Below are positions 6,227 to 12,530 of a stretch of DNA of 12,978 nt, in pieces. Made by a program: the position numbers and the translations under genes. The stretch's first letter is position 1. Each line of letters starts with the position of its first letter. Source of the DNA: Baffinella frigidus (lineage: Eukaryota; Cryptophyceae; Cryptomonadales; Baffinellaceae); the NCBI GenBank assembly GCA_026770585.1, contig MU646942.1:126676-139653 (forward strand), written 5' to 3'. The notes below the pieces were generated by a model, which was not told the DNA's origin, did no database searches, and saw nothing but the letters and a program-made list of their open reading frames with translations.

Positions 6227-6344
6227 CAGGGGTACCTCGCTCGTAAGAAACCGTCCCCCCCTACGACTCTACAGTAGGACCATGCCTAGGGCCCTATGGT
6301 GGTCCGAGGGGGAGGGGCGAATTCTTATGAGCGAGGTACCCCTG
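6227..6344. mobile_element. Family A MITE-like element, copy 3, TA on both sides
   Basis: CAGGGGTACCTCGCTCGTAA at the left is matched by the complement ending GCGAGGTACCCCTG at 6344, with some mismatches in the inner part. TA lies immediately outside each end (6225-6226 and 6345-6346). It is further bracketed by a 19-base near-identical direct repeat (6207-6225 and 6355-6373). Confidence 0.8.
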
Positions 6345-6371
6345 TATCCCCAGATCATCCTACACGAGACT

Positions 6372-6496
6372 GTCCAGCTCTGCCCGAGTTTTATTCTGGC
6401 GCGTCCTGAAAAGTATTTAAGGGCAGCAGTTCAGTACAAAAGGGCGAATAGAAGGTCTTTATGACGAGCCAGAATAAAACTCAGGCGGAGCTGGAC
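6372..6496. mobile_element. Family D element, copy 1 (125 bases)
   Basis: Inverted ends of 34 bases with about three mismatches: GTCCAGCTCTGCCCGAGTTT at 6372 onward and GAATAAAACTCAGGCGGAGC-type sequence finishing at 6496. The interior has AAGTATTTAAGGGCAGCAG and AAAAGGGCGAATAGAAGG. TGTATCCCCAGA occurs both before (6343-6354) and after (6497-6508) it. Confidence 0.75.
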
Positions 6497-6545
6497 TGTA
6501 TCCCCAGAGTTGCAGGGCTCCACTCGACAATGCTCAAGGGTCCTT

Positions 6546-6576
6546 ATTCAAAATCCCTTCGAAGTCCGCTGTGTGG
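6546..6576. mobile_element. Fragment of a family B end
   Basis: Thirty-one bases, ATTCAAAATCCCTTCGAAGT through GCTGTGTGG, match the terminus of family B copy 3. They sit at the same distance and orientation relative to family C as in 2779-2812. The rest of the element is absent. Confidence 0.75.
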
Positions 6577-6933
6577 GGTAGTACCAGGGCTTCACTTAGG
6601 AGAACTGGTGACTGATGTCTAAAGACACACTCGACTGTTGAGTATTTAGAGGCTTTCCCGGCACACTGTCTGCCCGGGTTCTCAACTTGCTTCTCTCTTG
6701 CTCTGCGCAGCGCCTTTCCTCGGATAGAGCAGCGTTCACGCCACTCGAGAATGCTCAAGCATCCTTTTTACATGTGGGGTTGTAAAAAATTGTACCAGGA
6801 TAGGGCATTCCAACCTCGCGCCTGGTATAATTTTTACTTGAATGGCTGCAATGGATATGAGAGTTGCTACACAAATGCTTACTTGTAAAAACGTCTTAAC
6901 TTTTAAATAGGCCCCTCTAGCATTCTCGTGTGG
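6577..6933. mobile_element. Family C segment, inverted copy (uninterrupted)
   Basis: Read on the minus strand it matches 2061-2333 and 2679-2780 but lacks element K and the partial tandem duplicate. It contains CTTCACTTAGGAGAACTGG, CTCAACTTGCTTCTCTCTTG and TACCAGGATAGGGCATTCC. It is the pre-insertion allele-like form of the forward copy about 3.8 kb away. Confidence 0.8.
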
Positions 6934-6964
6934 TTGTGGGGGGCCTGCTAGCGACGCGAGTCCA

Positions 6965-7286
6965 TGAAGGCTTTCTATTCGCCCTTTTGTACTGGATTTC
7001 TTCCCTTCTATCCTCTTGCAGGTCTAATAGGATTATAATCACTTTAGTTGGAGCCATTTATTCGACCTTTGGCCTGTAGTAAAGATCTCAAGATTTCATC
7101 GCAGCTCGATTTTTTTTAGCAGATTCTGGAGCTGAAGGCCAAATCTCGAGGATCTGCGCTTTCAGATTTCAAAAAGGATGAAATTTAGGGGCGAAATTCG
7201 GCAGAATACCACGAAACTCCATTTATGACTTATTTATTTGGACCTGCAAGAGGGTATATACTTTTAAGGATGAGCCAGAATAAAAC
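6965..7286. mobile_element. Family D element, copy 2, with another element nested in it
   Basis: TGAAGGCTTTCTATTCGCCC at the left and CTTTTAAGGATGAGCCAGAA at the right match the interior of family D copies 1 and 3, but most of both terminal repeats is missing. The 12-base sequence GACGCGAGTCCA lies directly outside both ends (6953-6964 and 7287-7298). The interior is interrupted by the element at 7011-7254. Confidence 0.65.
7011..7254. mobile_element. Element E: 244-base TA-flanked insertion inside family D
   Basis: CCTCTTGCAGGTC (7012-7024) is exactly inverted at 7241-7253, and similarity continues loosely inward. TA precedes and follows it. Removing it with one TA restores CCCTTCTATATACTTTT, close to CCCTTAAATACTTTC in family D copy 3. 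There is no open reading frame, so it would depend on an enzyme encoded elsewhere. Confidence 0.7.
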
Positions 7287-7307
7287 GACGCGAGTCCACG
7301 CCGTGAC

Positions 7308-7430
7308 TCTCTAGCTCCGCCTGAGTTTTATTCTGGCTCGTCATAAAGGCTTTCTATTCGCCCTTTTTACTGAATTTCTGCCCTTAAATACTTTCAAGGA
7401 CGTAAAATAAAACTCGGGCAGAGCTAGACT
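7308..7430. mobile_element. Family D element, copy 3
   Basis: CTCTAGCTCCGCCTGAGTTT at the left and AAACTCGGGCAGAGCTAGAC at the right form the inverted ends. The interior is the reverse complement of copy 1 (GGGCGAATAG, TATTTAAGGGCAG blocks). Confidence 0.75.
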
Positions 7431-7516
7431 CTTCACACTATCAGGCGGCTCTTCGCACTTTCAGGTGACTCTACGTGCGGGAAGGCCTCCTCGCAGTCCG
7501 GCGCACGTGCGGACGC

Positions 7517-7690
7517 AGGACACTCGTGACTGGTCACGTGACTATCAGGTGACTGGCCGAGTCATAGGACACTCGTGACTGGTCACGTGACTATCAGGTG
7601 ACTGGCCGAGTCATAGGACACTCGTGACTAGTCACGTGACTACCAGGTGACTGGTCACGTGGCTATCAGGTGACTGACTGGCCGAGGCAC
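7517..7690. repeat. 49-base tandem repeat with CACGTG palindromes
   Basis: Units start at 7517, 7566 and 7615. The first two are identical, the third has two changes and a partial unit follows. Each has GTCACGTGAC, a 10-base palindrome containing the CACGTG (G-box/E-box) hexamer. CACGTG occurs at 7504, 7535, 7584, 7633 and 7656. GTGAC words also recur within the unit. No reading frame supports coding. Confidence 0.85.
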
Positions 7691-7805
7691 CTGGCCGTAG
7701 AAAATGAATCCAAGAAGAAGAGAGCAAAACCTGATGGTCGAGAGGAGCCCCATCTCCCCGACACACTCCCCCGACGCAAGCTCTTGCAGCACCCGCGTCC
7801 CCATC

Positions 7806-8048
7806 ACTGCCTGTCGAGGGTTTGGGGTCTAGGGTTTAGGGTTTAGGATTTGGGGTTTAGGGTCTAGGGTTCAGGGTTTAGGGTTTAGGGTTTAGGGTTT
7901 AGGGTTTAGGGTTTAGGGTTTAGGGTTTAGGGTTGAGAGTCTAGGGTTGAGGGTTGACAGTCTAGGGTTTAGGGTTTAGGGTGTAGTGTTTAGTGTTTAG
8001 TGTTTAGTGTTTAGTGTTTAGTGTTTAGGGTTTAGGGTTGAGGGTGAA
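7806..8048 (+). repeat. TTTAGGG telomere-type array with a TTTAGTG sub-array
   Basis: GGGTTTA repeats perfectly over 7874-7932 (about 8.4 units), flanked by TTTGGGG, TCTAGGG and TTGAGGG variants. At 7986-8027 six consecutive GTGTTTA units replace GGGTTTA. This is the best-preserved telomeric array in the window and fixes the unit as the plant/algal type. Confidence 0.9.
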
Positions 8049-8103
8049 CCTGCACGGTCCCGTAGTCCACCAGGAATAGAGAAGTCCCGACGGCCCCCTC
8101 CTG

Positions 8104-8286
8104 TTTAGGGTGTAGGGTTTAGGGTTTGGAGTTTGGGGTTTAGGGTTTAGGGTTTGGGGTTTAGGGTGTAGGGTGCAGGGTTTGGGGTTTAGGATTTAAG
8201 GTTTAGGGTTTAGGGTTTGGGGTTTAGGGTTTGGGTTTGGGGGTTTAGGGTTTAGGGTTTAGGGGTTTGGGTGCCTAGGGTGTAGT
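8104..8286 (+). repeat. Degenerate TTTAGGG/TTTGGGG array
   Basis: Telomere-type heptamers resume after a 55-base unique insert (8049-8103), with mixed TTTAGGG, TTTGGGG and TGTAGGG units. It is the rightmost telomere-like tract. Confidence 0.85.
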
Positions 8287-8350
8287 GCTCTCCGGTGGGC
8301 ACACGCGCATACCAGCTTTCGCCTCACTCGGGTTGACGGTCAGACTACTC

Positions 8351-8500
8351 TTATCTCAGAAAACGAGTTCTAAAACTCATTTTCTTAAGTCAATTTCCCT
8401 ACAAATTCGTCAACTTATTCTTTACTCTTCGCATAAGTTGACAAATTTGTAGGGGAATTGACTTAAGAAAACGAGTTTTAGAACTCGTTTTCTGAGATAA
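8351..8500. mobile_element. Family F long hairpin: 68-base arms, 14-base loop
   Basis: The left arm (8351-8418, starting TTATCTCAGAAAACGAG) pairs with 8433-8500 at all but about three positions. Almost the whole element is stem. ACTC occurs directly outside both ends (8347-8350 and 8501-8504), a possible 4-base target duplication. The open frame across it is a by-product of the stem. Confidence 0.8.
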
Positions 8501-8564
8501 ACTCTCAAGTTGACGTGCTGGGTTTTGCGGTACACATCCGTCAACTTTGAAGCGGGAAAGACCC

Positions 8565-8589
8565 CGGGCTCACCAAATTGGTGAGCCCG
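8565..8589. repeat. 12-base-arm perfect hairpin
   Basis: CGGGCTCACCAA, one A, then TTGGTGAGCCCG. It could be a recombination or foldback remnant. It has no T-tract and no gene upstream, so I do not call it a terminator. Confidence 0.6.
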
Positions 8590-8700
8590 AATCGACTGAG
8601 GCAGAGCTAGGTCTTGGCTGCGAGCTCCCTCCGCGGTTTCCGAAAGCCTTGGCACATGCGGGCGTGCGGCAGAGGGGGGCCAGCGCGTTCTGAATCGAGG

Positions 8701-8844
8701 AGCCACCCTGGAGGGAACTCTGAGGCAGATTGGACCTTTTCTTGGGTAGATTTTCAAGGGGATGTGCTGGAATCGCAGTACACCCCCTTGGAAATCTACC
8801 CAAGAAAAGGTCCCATTTGCTGAGGAGTTCTCTCCAGGGTGGCT
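8701..8844. mobile_element. Family G long hairpin (about 63-base arms)
   Basis: AGCCACCCTGGAGGGAACTC at 8701 and the complement ending CTCCAGGGTGGCT at 8844 pair through GGACCTTTTCTTGGGTAGAT and its complement, with scattered mismatches and a 15-20-base loop. No clear target duplication. Open frames on both strands follow the stem. Confidence 0.75.
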
Positions 8845-9067
8845 GGGTGTGGCGAGGCGCATCGTGCGTGCGATGTCAGCGCGTGCTGTCAGGCGGGGGG
8901 GGGCTGTAACGACTGCCATCAAAGGGTAATGGATACCAGAAATGTAGGATTTTCGCCTCTAGTATGGTATAGTGAGATGCCGTGTGGCAGGGTAGTTGGT
9001 GTGGCGTCAGGGCGGTCAGGGCGGGGCGCAACGTGTGGGGGGGGGGGAGCGTGGAGTCTTAGATAGG

Positions 9068-9154
9068 GTCGGTATATCGGCTGGGGGGGTAATAACTTAT
9101 CTGAGTTATTGGCACGTATCGGCAACCCAGCCGATAACTACCGATATATCCACG
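9068..9154. repeat. Imperfect nested inverted repeats
   Basis: GGTATATCGGCTGGG (about 9070) is complementary in parts to CCCAGCCGATA (9127) and CGATATATCC (9142). AATAACT-TATCTG-AGTTATT lies within. This resembles another decayed foldback element, but its limits are unclear. Confidence 0.45.
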
Positions 9155-9164
9155 GTGGGGAGCG

Positions 9165-9326
9165 CCACACAGCGGGCTACGAAGGGATGTGCGGCCCATT
9201 TTGGGTCGAGTTTCCATTACCTTGTCCGTAGGAACCCCCCTCTGTCCCTACGGTTTGCCTACCGTAGGTTCGTAGGTCTTATTGCTTAAGGGTTATTCAG
9301 AAATCCCTTCGAAGTCCGCTGTGTGG
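9165..9326. mobile_element. Family B MITE-like element, copy 6 (162 bases)
   Basis: It begins CCACACAGCGGGCTACGAAG and ends CCTTCGAAGTCCGCTGTGTGG. It has the same orientation as copy 1 and carries CGGCCCA/TGGGTCG (9192-9208), GTAGGAACCCCCC and GCCTACCGTAGG. It marks the boundary between hairpin-rich DNA and the GC-rich stretch to its right. Confidence 0.8.
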
Positions 9327-9453
9327 ATTGCTCCGATGCGTTCTAGCTACCGAGACTAACTACGGAGTTGCACCGCATCGTGCCGCGAGGTCAAATTCGA
9401 GGGAGGGTCCCAGGAGGGCGGGCGCGAGGTGTGGGGAGGGCGGGGGGAAGCAC

Positions 9454-9545
9454 GTGGATGATCTTCTGGCCTGTCACGAACGTCCGCGGCCGCATTCGGG
9501 AGAGGAACTCCTCGATGACCTCCTCGGGCATCCGCGAGAAGATGA
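9454..9545 (-). CDS. Possible exon with the start of a cyclic-nucleotide-binding-like domain
   Basis: The minus strand encodes IFSRMPEEVIEEFLSRM followed by RPRTFVTGQKIIH. The pattern (hydrophobic-F-x-x-M/L-P-E-E-V-hydrophobic, then R-x-R-T-F-x-x-G-Q-x-I) resembles the first helix and strands of CNBD/CAP-ED domains. These bind cAMP or cGMP in kinases, channels and related proteins, and the expected EGD turn would be in the next exon. The exon is bounded by CTGCCCCCAG before TCATC (acceptor) and GTGCTT after ATCCAC (donor). A GTGAGC donor at 9754-9749 follows an open frame (LVKACFDEF) whose phase fits this acceptor, giving a 209-base intron. The downstream side runs into family B copy 6 without a recognisable next exon, so this may be a gene fragment. 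The family call rests on about 30 residues. Confidence 0.4.
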
Positions 9546-9547
9546 CT

Positions 9548-9754
9548 GGGGGCAGCGAAGCGCGGCTGTTCAGCCGCAGGGGCGCCGGGCACCGCAGGGC
9601 GAGAACGCACGCGGCTAGATGCACTACTTGGGGGGTCGATTTGGAAGAGGGATGCAAGGCTGCAAGGGCGCAGTCAGCAGATGACAGTGCTGACGGTGGG
9701 CAGGGCAGGCAGCCTCCTGCGCCGTTGAGAGCCGGGCTCAGGGGGGGTGCTCAC
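9548..9754 (-). other. GC-rich stretch, candidate intron of the minus-strand gene
   Basis: On the minus strand it starts GTGAGC and ends CCCCCAG, consistent with a GT-AG intron. Several overlapping open frames exist on both strands because the GC content is high and stops are rare. None has a recognisable motif. Confidence 0.3.
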
Positions 9755-10013
9755 TGAACTCGTCGAAGCAAGCCTTGACGAGCTGGTTTTGTTTTGCTCC
9801 CCCGAACACCACCCCCACCCCCGCAGATGGCATTGGATGCACCCAACCACTAATGGCACTCCCCTCGCCAGAAGGCGGACTTTCACCGACAGTGGGAGTG
9901 ATCGGCCCCGCCTCGCCAGCGATCAGCATTCCGAGAGCCTTGGTCGAATGGCTGAAGGCGTCGTATGCTGACTGGGCCATTTTCGGGAACACGAAACGTA
10001 CAGCGAATGGCAA
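9755..10013 (-). CDS. Open stretch possibly upstream exon(s) of the same minus-strand gene
   Basis: The frame reads KMAQSAYDAFSHSTKALGML, then IAGEAGPITPTVGES, and ends LVKACFDEF before the GTGAGC donor at 9754. The frame is open back to about 10013 but has no ATG at its start, so any true start would be an internal ATG or a further exon. The plus strand is also open here (a frame from 9827 reading ALVEWLKASYADWAIFGN), preceded by a good acceptor-like C-rich tract ending CAG at 9826. The coding strand is therefore undecided. No domain is recognised. Confidence 0.25.
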
Positions 10014-10120
10014 GACGACCGAATCTGGGGGGTCGTTGGGGTTGCAGCGACCACGACCGGTTGTCGCGTCGTGTTTGAGACAGGCTTACGAGGGGCTCGT
10101 ACTGCCGGCTGCTTCGGGGA

Positions 10121-10306
10121 CGTGGCCACGCCAGGGCGTAAGTCGGATTTTGATTTTACTACACGATCTACGGCTAAAGTTGATTCTCACCCGGAAAACA
10201 CGCCAAAAGTGTTGGGAATTGGAGCTCTTTTCCACCGCTACAACGTGTTTTTGTACCACGAAACACTTTTAGCGCGAAACGTTGCGTATGAAATTTCCTG
10301 GCGGGG
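10121..10306. mobile_element. Diverged relative of family I
   Basis: It begins CGTGGCCACGCCAGG and ends CCTGGCGGGG. On the minus strand the order CGCCAGG, TTTCA, ACGCAACG, TTTCGTGGT matches that inside 869-1066. Length is about 186 bases against 198. The ends are less well conserved than in the other elements. Confidence 0.45.
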
Positions 10307-10660
10307 AAAAGACGTTGTTGCTGACCAGCTGACGTTTTAGAGTTTTAAGGCACGTGTGATAAAAAAGTGCTGCAGTAAAAAAGTAATTTAAGGCCGGTAC
10401 GCACACCGGTCCGCTTTTAGACTTTTGTCAGCATCCGGTATTTCGAGTCACCAAATTCAAGGGGATCTCAATTCAGTCATAACATAATAGTAGCAGATTA
10501 GGCAGGGTTGCCGTGGGCCGATTTTCTCGCCACTTCGTGGGGAGCTGGAGCTAAGCCCCTGTTGTGGATCCTGAACTTTGTACGACAAAAATCGACCAAG
10601 AACTGCCCTTTTGGAGAGCTTCATCACCCAGAGGTCCACATTTACCGCAACCCCTGATAC
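10307..10660. other. Unassigned AT-moderate stretch
   Basis: It holds A-rich tracts (10368-10390), a small GGCCGGT/ACCGGTCC hairpin at about 10391-10412 and GCCACTTCGTGGGGAGC. I see no gene and no larger repeat. Confidence 0.3.
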
Positions 10661-10845
10661 GAGGCTCGTACCTAGACCCTTGTTTTGCACCACTCAATAC
10701 TTTGTTTTTCACCACTCAATACGGTACTTCAAGTACGTACCCTTGTTTTGCAACACTCAATAATGGTACTTCTACGAGCGCGCTCGTACGAGGCTCGTAG
10801 ACCCTTGTTTTGCACCACTCAATACCGGTACTTCTCACACCTTTT
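10661..10845. repeat. Irregular repeat of a 30-60-base unit (CACTCAATAC / GGTACTTC)
   Basis: CCCTTGTTTTGCACCACTCA or a close variant occurs at about 10678, 10740 and 10802, with a shorter copy at about 10706. Three copies continue with GGTACTTC. GAGGCTCGTA precedes two of them, and TACGAGCGCGCTCGTA (10773-10788) is a perfect 16-base palindrome between units. Short open frames across it are repeat translations. Confidence 0.7.
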
Positions 10846-11037
10846 TGTGCACTGGTGCAAGAAGACGTGTCTTTTGCTACGAACAGCCATTATTTTTTAT
10901 TGATAGAAACACCGTGTTGGAGGCGCGTGCTTTTTCCGTTACACACGTGTAAAGTTGGTGTGTGCATAGTTAGATAAGTGTGTACTTTACAGTATTTCGT
11001 GATTAAACACACGATTTCGGTAACGCGGCCAAAGTAG
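10846..11037. other. Stretch upstream of the membrane-protein ORF
   Basis: It includes ACACACGTGTAAAG and GTGCACTGGTGCA but no TATA box or initiator that I would defend. Presumably 5' flank or intron of the next gene. Confidence 0.25.
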
Positions 11038-11631
11038 ATGGACGATATTCCTTGCCCGGGAAACTCCGAAATTGGCCTCCGCCCACAGCAAAGGGTATTT
11101 TTAGAAAAAAAGACCCCTTGCCCACGGGCACTGCCCCCCTGCGATCGTATTTGCGGCCACACCTTTCACCAGGAGCTGTATTTCTGTGTGGAAGTCTGTA
11201 AAACTCTCCCGTCACAACACTTTCAGAAAATGGTGCCGACCATGCCACGGAACGCCGGCATTGCCTCCGAACTCGAGACGCTGCTTGAGATGGAGGGGAA
11301 AGGGATGATTCTCATATGCCTGGCGGGCTTCCTGCTGCAGGCAGGAGGGACGCTTGCCCTCCTGTGGTACTGCATGGGGCCAACCAGCGCTGTCTCTCGC
11401 CGGAGGAAGTCCAGGGCCGCGGGCTTCAAGTCCAAGGCCAAGTGGGATGACGCGGGCCTCAAGAAGCATCGCGTTCGCCGCGTGAGAGAGGGGGCTTGGC
11501 GGAGCCAGACCGATTTGCTGATCGACCGCAGCGGCGTCAACCGAGAACTGAATCATTCAGTTAGCTACCTGTGCCAAATTTGGGCACGTCGTGGTTATGA
11601 GCCCTCGGGTGGTTATGAGCCCTCGAATTAA
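11038..11631 (+). CDS. Putative small single-pass membrane protein with a basic tail
   Basis: This is the longest ATG-initiated frame in the window (197 codons, stop TAA at 11629). The first 64 residues are low in organised features. The second ATG (11230, AAAATGG, good initiation context) directly follows ACACTTTCAG, a splice-acceptor-like site, and I favour it as the true start or exon edge. From there come a Glu/Leu-rich helix (ASELETLLEME, about residues 76-86), a membrane span (residues 90-112, ILICLAGFLLQAGGTLALLW), then a strongly basic region (SRRRKSRAAGFKSKAKW and KKHRVRRVREG). The basic side would be expected in the cytosol. The last residues (GYEPSGGYEPSN) come from a 41-base minisatellite, so the real end may lie earlier, at a splice donor. 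No family is recognised. It has no neighbours that suggest a pathway. Confidence 0.45.
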   Translation: MDDIPCPGNSEIGLRPQQRVFLEKKTPCPRALPPCDRICGHTFHQELYFCVEVCKTLPSQHFQKMVPTMPRNAGIASELETLLEMEGKGMILICLAGFLLQAGGTLALLWYCMGPTSAVSRRRKSRAAGFKSKAKWDDAGLKKHRVRRVREGAWRSQTDLLIDRSGVNRELNHSVSYLCQIWARRGYEPSGGYEPSN

Positions 11632-11691
11632 CCATAGGTAACTGCTGGACTGGTTATGAGCCCTCGAATTAACCATAGGTAACTGCTGGAC
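11591..11691. repeat. 41-base tandem repeat, 2.5 units
   Basis: TGGTTATGAGCCCTCGAATT starts identical 41-base units at 11610 and 11651. A partial unit (about 19 bases) precedes them. The repeat contains the stop codon of the ORF and creates its repeated GYEPS peptide. Confidence 0.85.
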
Positions 11692-11900
11692 CTAAAGGGC
11701 TTGAGAGTTTTTTGTTTGTTTTGTTTCTGGTGCTTGAAAAGGGGGGAAAGGGGGCTCGGCTGGACTCGAATGGGTCGGGTCGGGGAGCTCACCCGTAGAT
11801 TACTCCCATCTCCTCAAGAGTGAGGTGGGCTGTGGCCTTCGATGTGAGTGTAAATAAAAGCACCAAAGCACCAAAGAGATCCCCTGTGTATGGAATAGGC
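11692..11900. other. Unassigned, includes purine/GT-rich tract and AATAAA
   Basis: TTTTTTGTTTGTTTTGTTT and GAAAAGGGGGGAAAGGGGG are low-complexity tracts. AATAAA at 11853-11858 could be a polyadenylation signal for a transcript of the upstream ORF, but this signal is not universal in algae. Confidence 0.3.
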
Positions 11901-11902
11901 AG

Positions 11903-12085
11903 AGGCCCTCACACAACGGGGTGCTCTGCGGGGAGCCATCGGGGGACTGGGCTTCCTTATGGATTTCTGCCTCTGATGGACTTCCCCAATATGGGTAGTG
12001 GCAGTTTCTTGGGTAGGAAAATGCTAGTGCATTTCCCAGATATTTTTCTATCCTCGCCTCAATTCTTGCACCGTGCATTTCACTT
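11903..12085. repeat. Diverged direct repeat, left copy
   Basis: GGTGCTCTGCGGGGAGCCAT, ATATGGGTAGTGGCAGTTTC, TTGGGTAGGAAAATGC, CCTCGCCTCAATTCTTGC and ACCGTGCATTTC have counterparts in the same order at 12378-12530. The best block (about 11990-12078 against 12440-12528) is well conserved, with one single-base indel. A reading frame is shared over part of it (GSGSFLGRK), but the indel and the change after it argue against protein selection. Confidence 0.7.
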
Positions 12086-12377
12086 TCGAATAAAGTCAAT
12101 AAGTGTCAATAAGTGCCTTGAATTAACTCAGCAAATCAGCGCCCGATGAGGATACCCTTTAGCCGGTTTCTGCCGCGATCCTCTGTACAGGGGGGCTTGA
12201 TGTGATCCGAAAGGAAGCATGGTCTTTCTACAGAACCAGTTCCGGTGTCCGCCTATGTTGGGAGCTCGAAGAACCTGAAGGACCTAAAGAACCAGTGGAG
12301 GTGCACCTGGCGATTGAGTAAAACCTAGAAATACTCAAAAGACATCCCCTTGATTGTGTCTGGATTAGGTGAAGGTG
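12086..12377. other. Unassigned sequence between the two direct-repeat copies
   Basis: It starts with AATAAAGTCAATAAGTGTCA (short AATAAGTG duplication) and later has AAGAACCTGAAGGACCTAAA, a short internal repeat. No gene or mobile element recognised. Confidence 0.3.
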
Positions 12378-12530
12378 AAGGCCCTACTCGGGTGCTCTGC
12401 GGGAGACATTGGGAGGGAAGATCCTTGATGAATCAATCATATGGGTAGTGGCAGTTTCTTGGGTAGGAAGGCGCTGGTGCAGACCCCAGATGCTTTCATA
12501 ACCTCGCCTCATTTCTGCGCCGTGCAATTC
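12378..12530. repeat. Diverged direct repeat, right copy
   Basis: Partner of 11903-12085: GGTGCTCTGCGGGAGACATT, ATATGGGTAGTGGCAGTTTC, TTGGGTAGGAAGGCGC, CCTCGCCTCATTTCTGCGCC. Same orientation. Confidence 0.7.

Noticed and set aside
7517-7690. CRISPR or integron-type repeats
   Set aside because: A simple 49-base tandem repeat with no variable spacer.
7806-8048. Functional chromosome end
   Set aside because: The array is internal, flanked on both sides by kilobases of other sequence, and mixed with variants; it is interstitial or subtelomeric, not terminal, in this window.
8565-8589. Rho-independent terminator
   Set aside because: There is a strong stem but no T-tract and no upstream gene, and the genome looks eukaryotic.
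8422-8922. 166-codon open frame on the minus strand
   Set aside because: It runs through the right arm of family F and all of the family G hairpin, so it is explained by stem sequence.
9775-10272. 165-codon plus-strand frame
   Set aside because: It has a plausible acceptor-like tract near its start, but its 3' half runs into the family I relative and no domain is recognised; the minus strand gives a better motif next door. Left undecided in the minus-strand entry.
11820-12149. 109-codon plus-strand frame, and its partner at 12441-12674
   Set aside because: They share a short peptide because of the direct repeat, but an indel shifts the frame between copies, which argues against protein selection.
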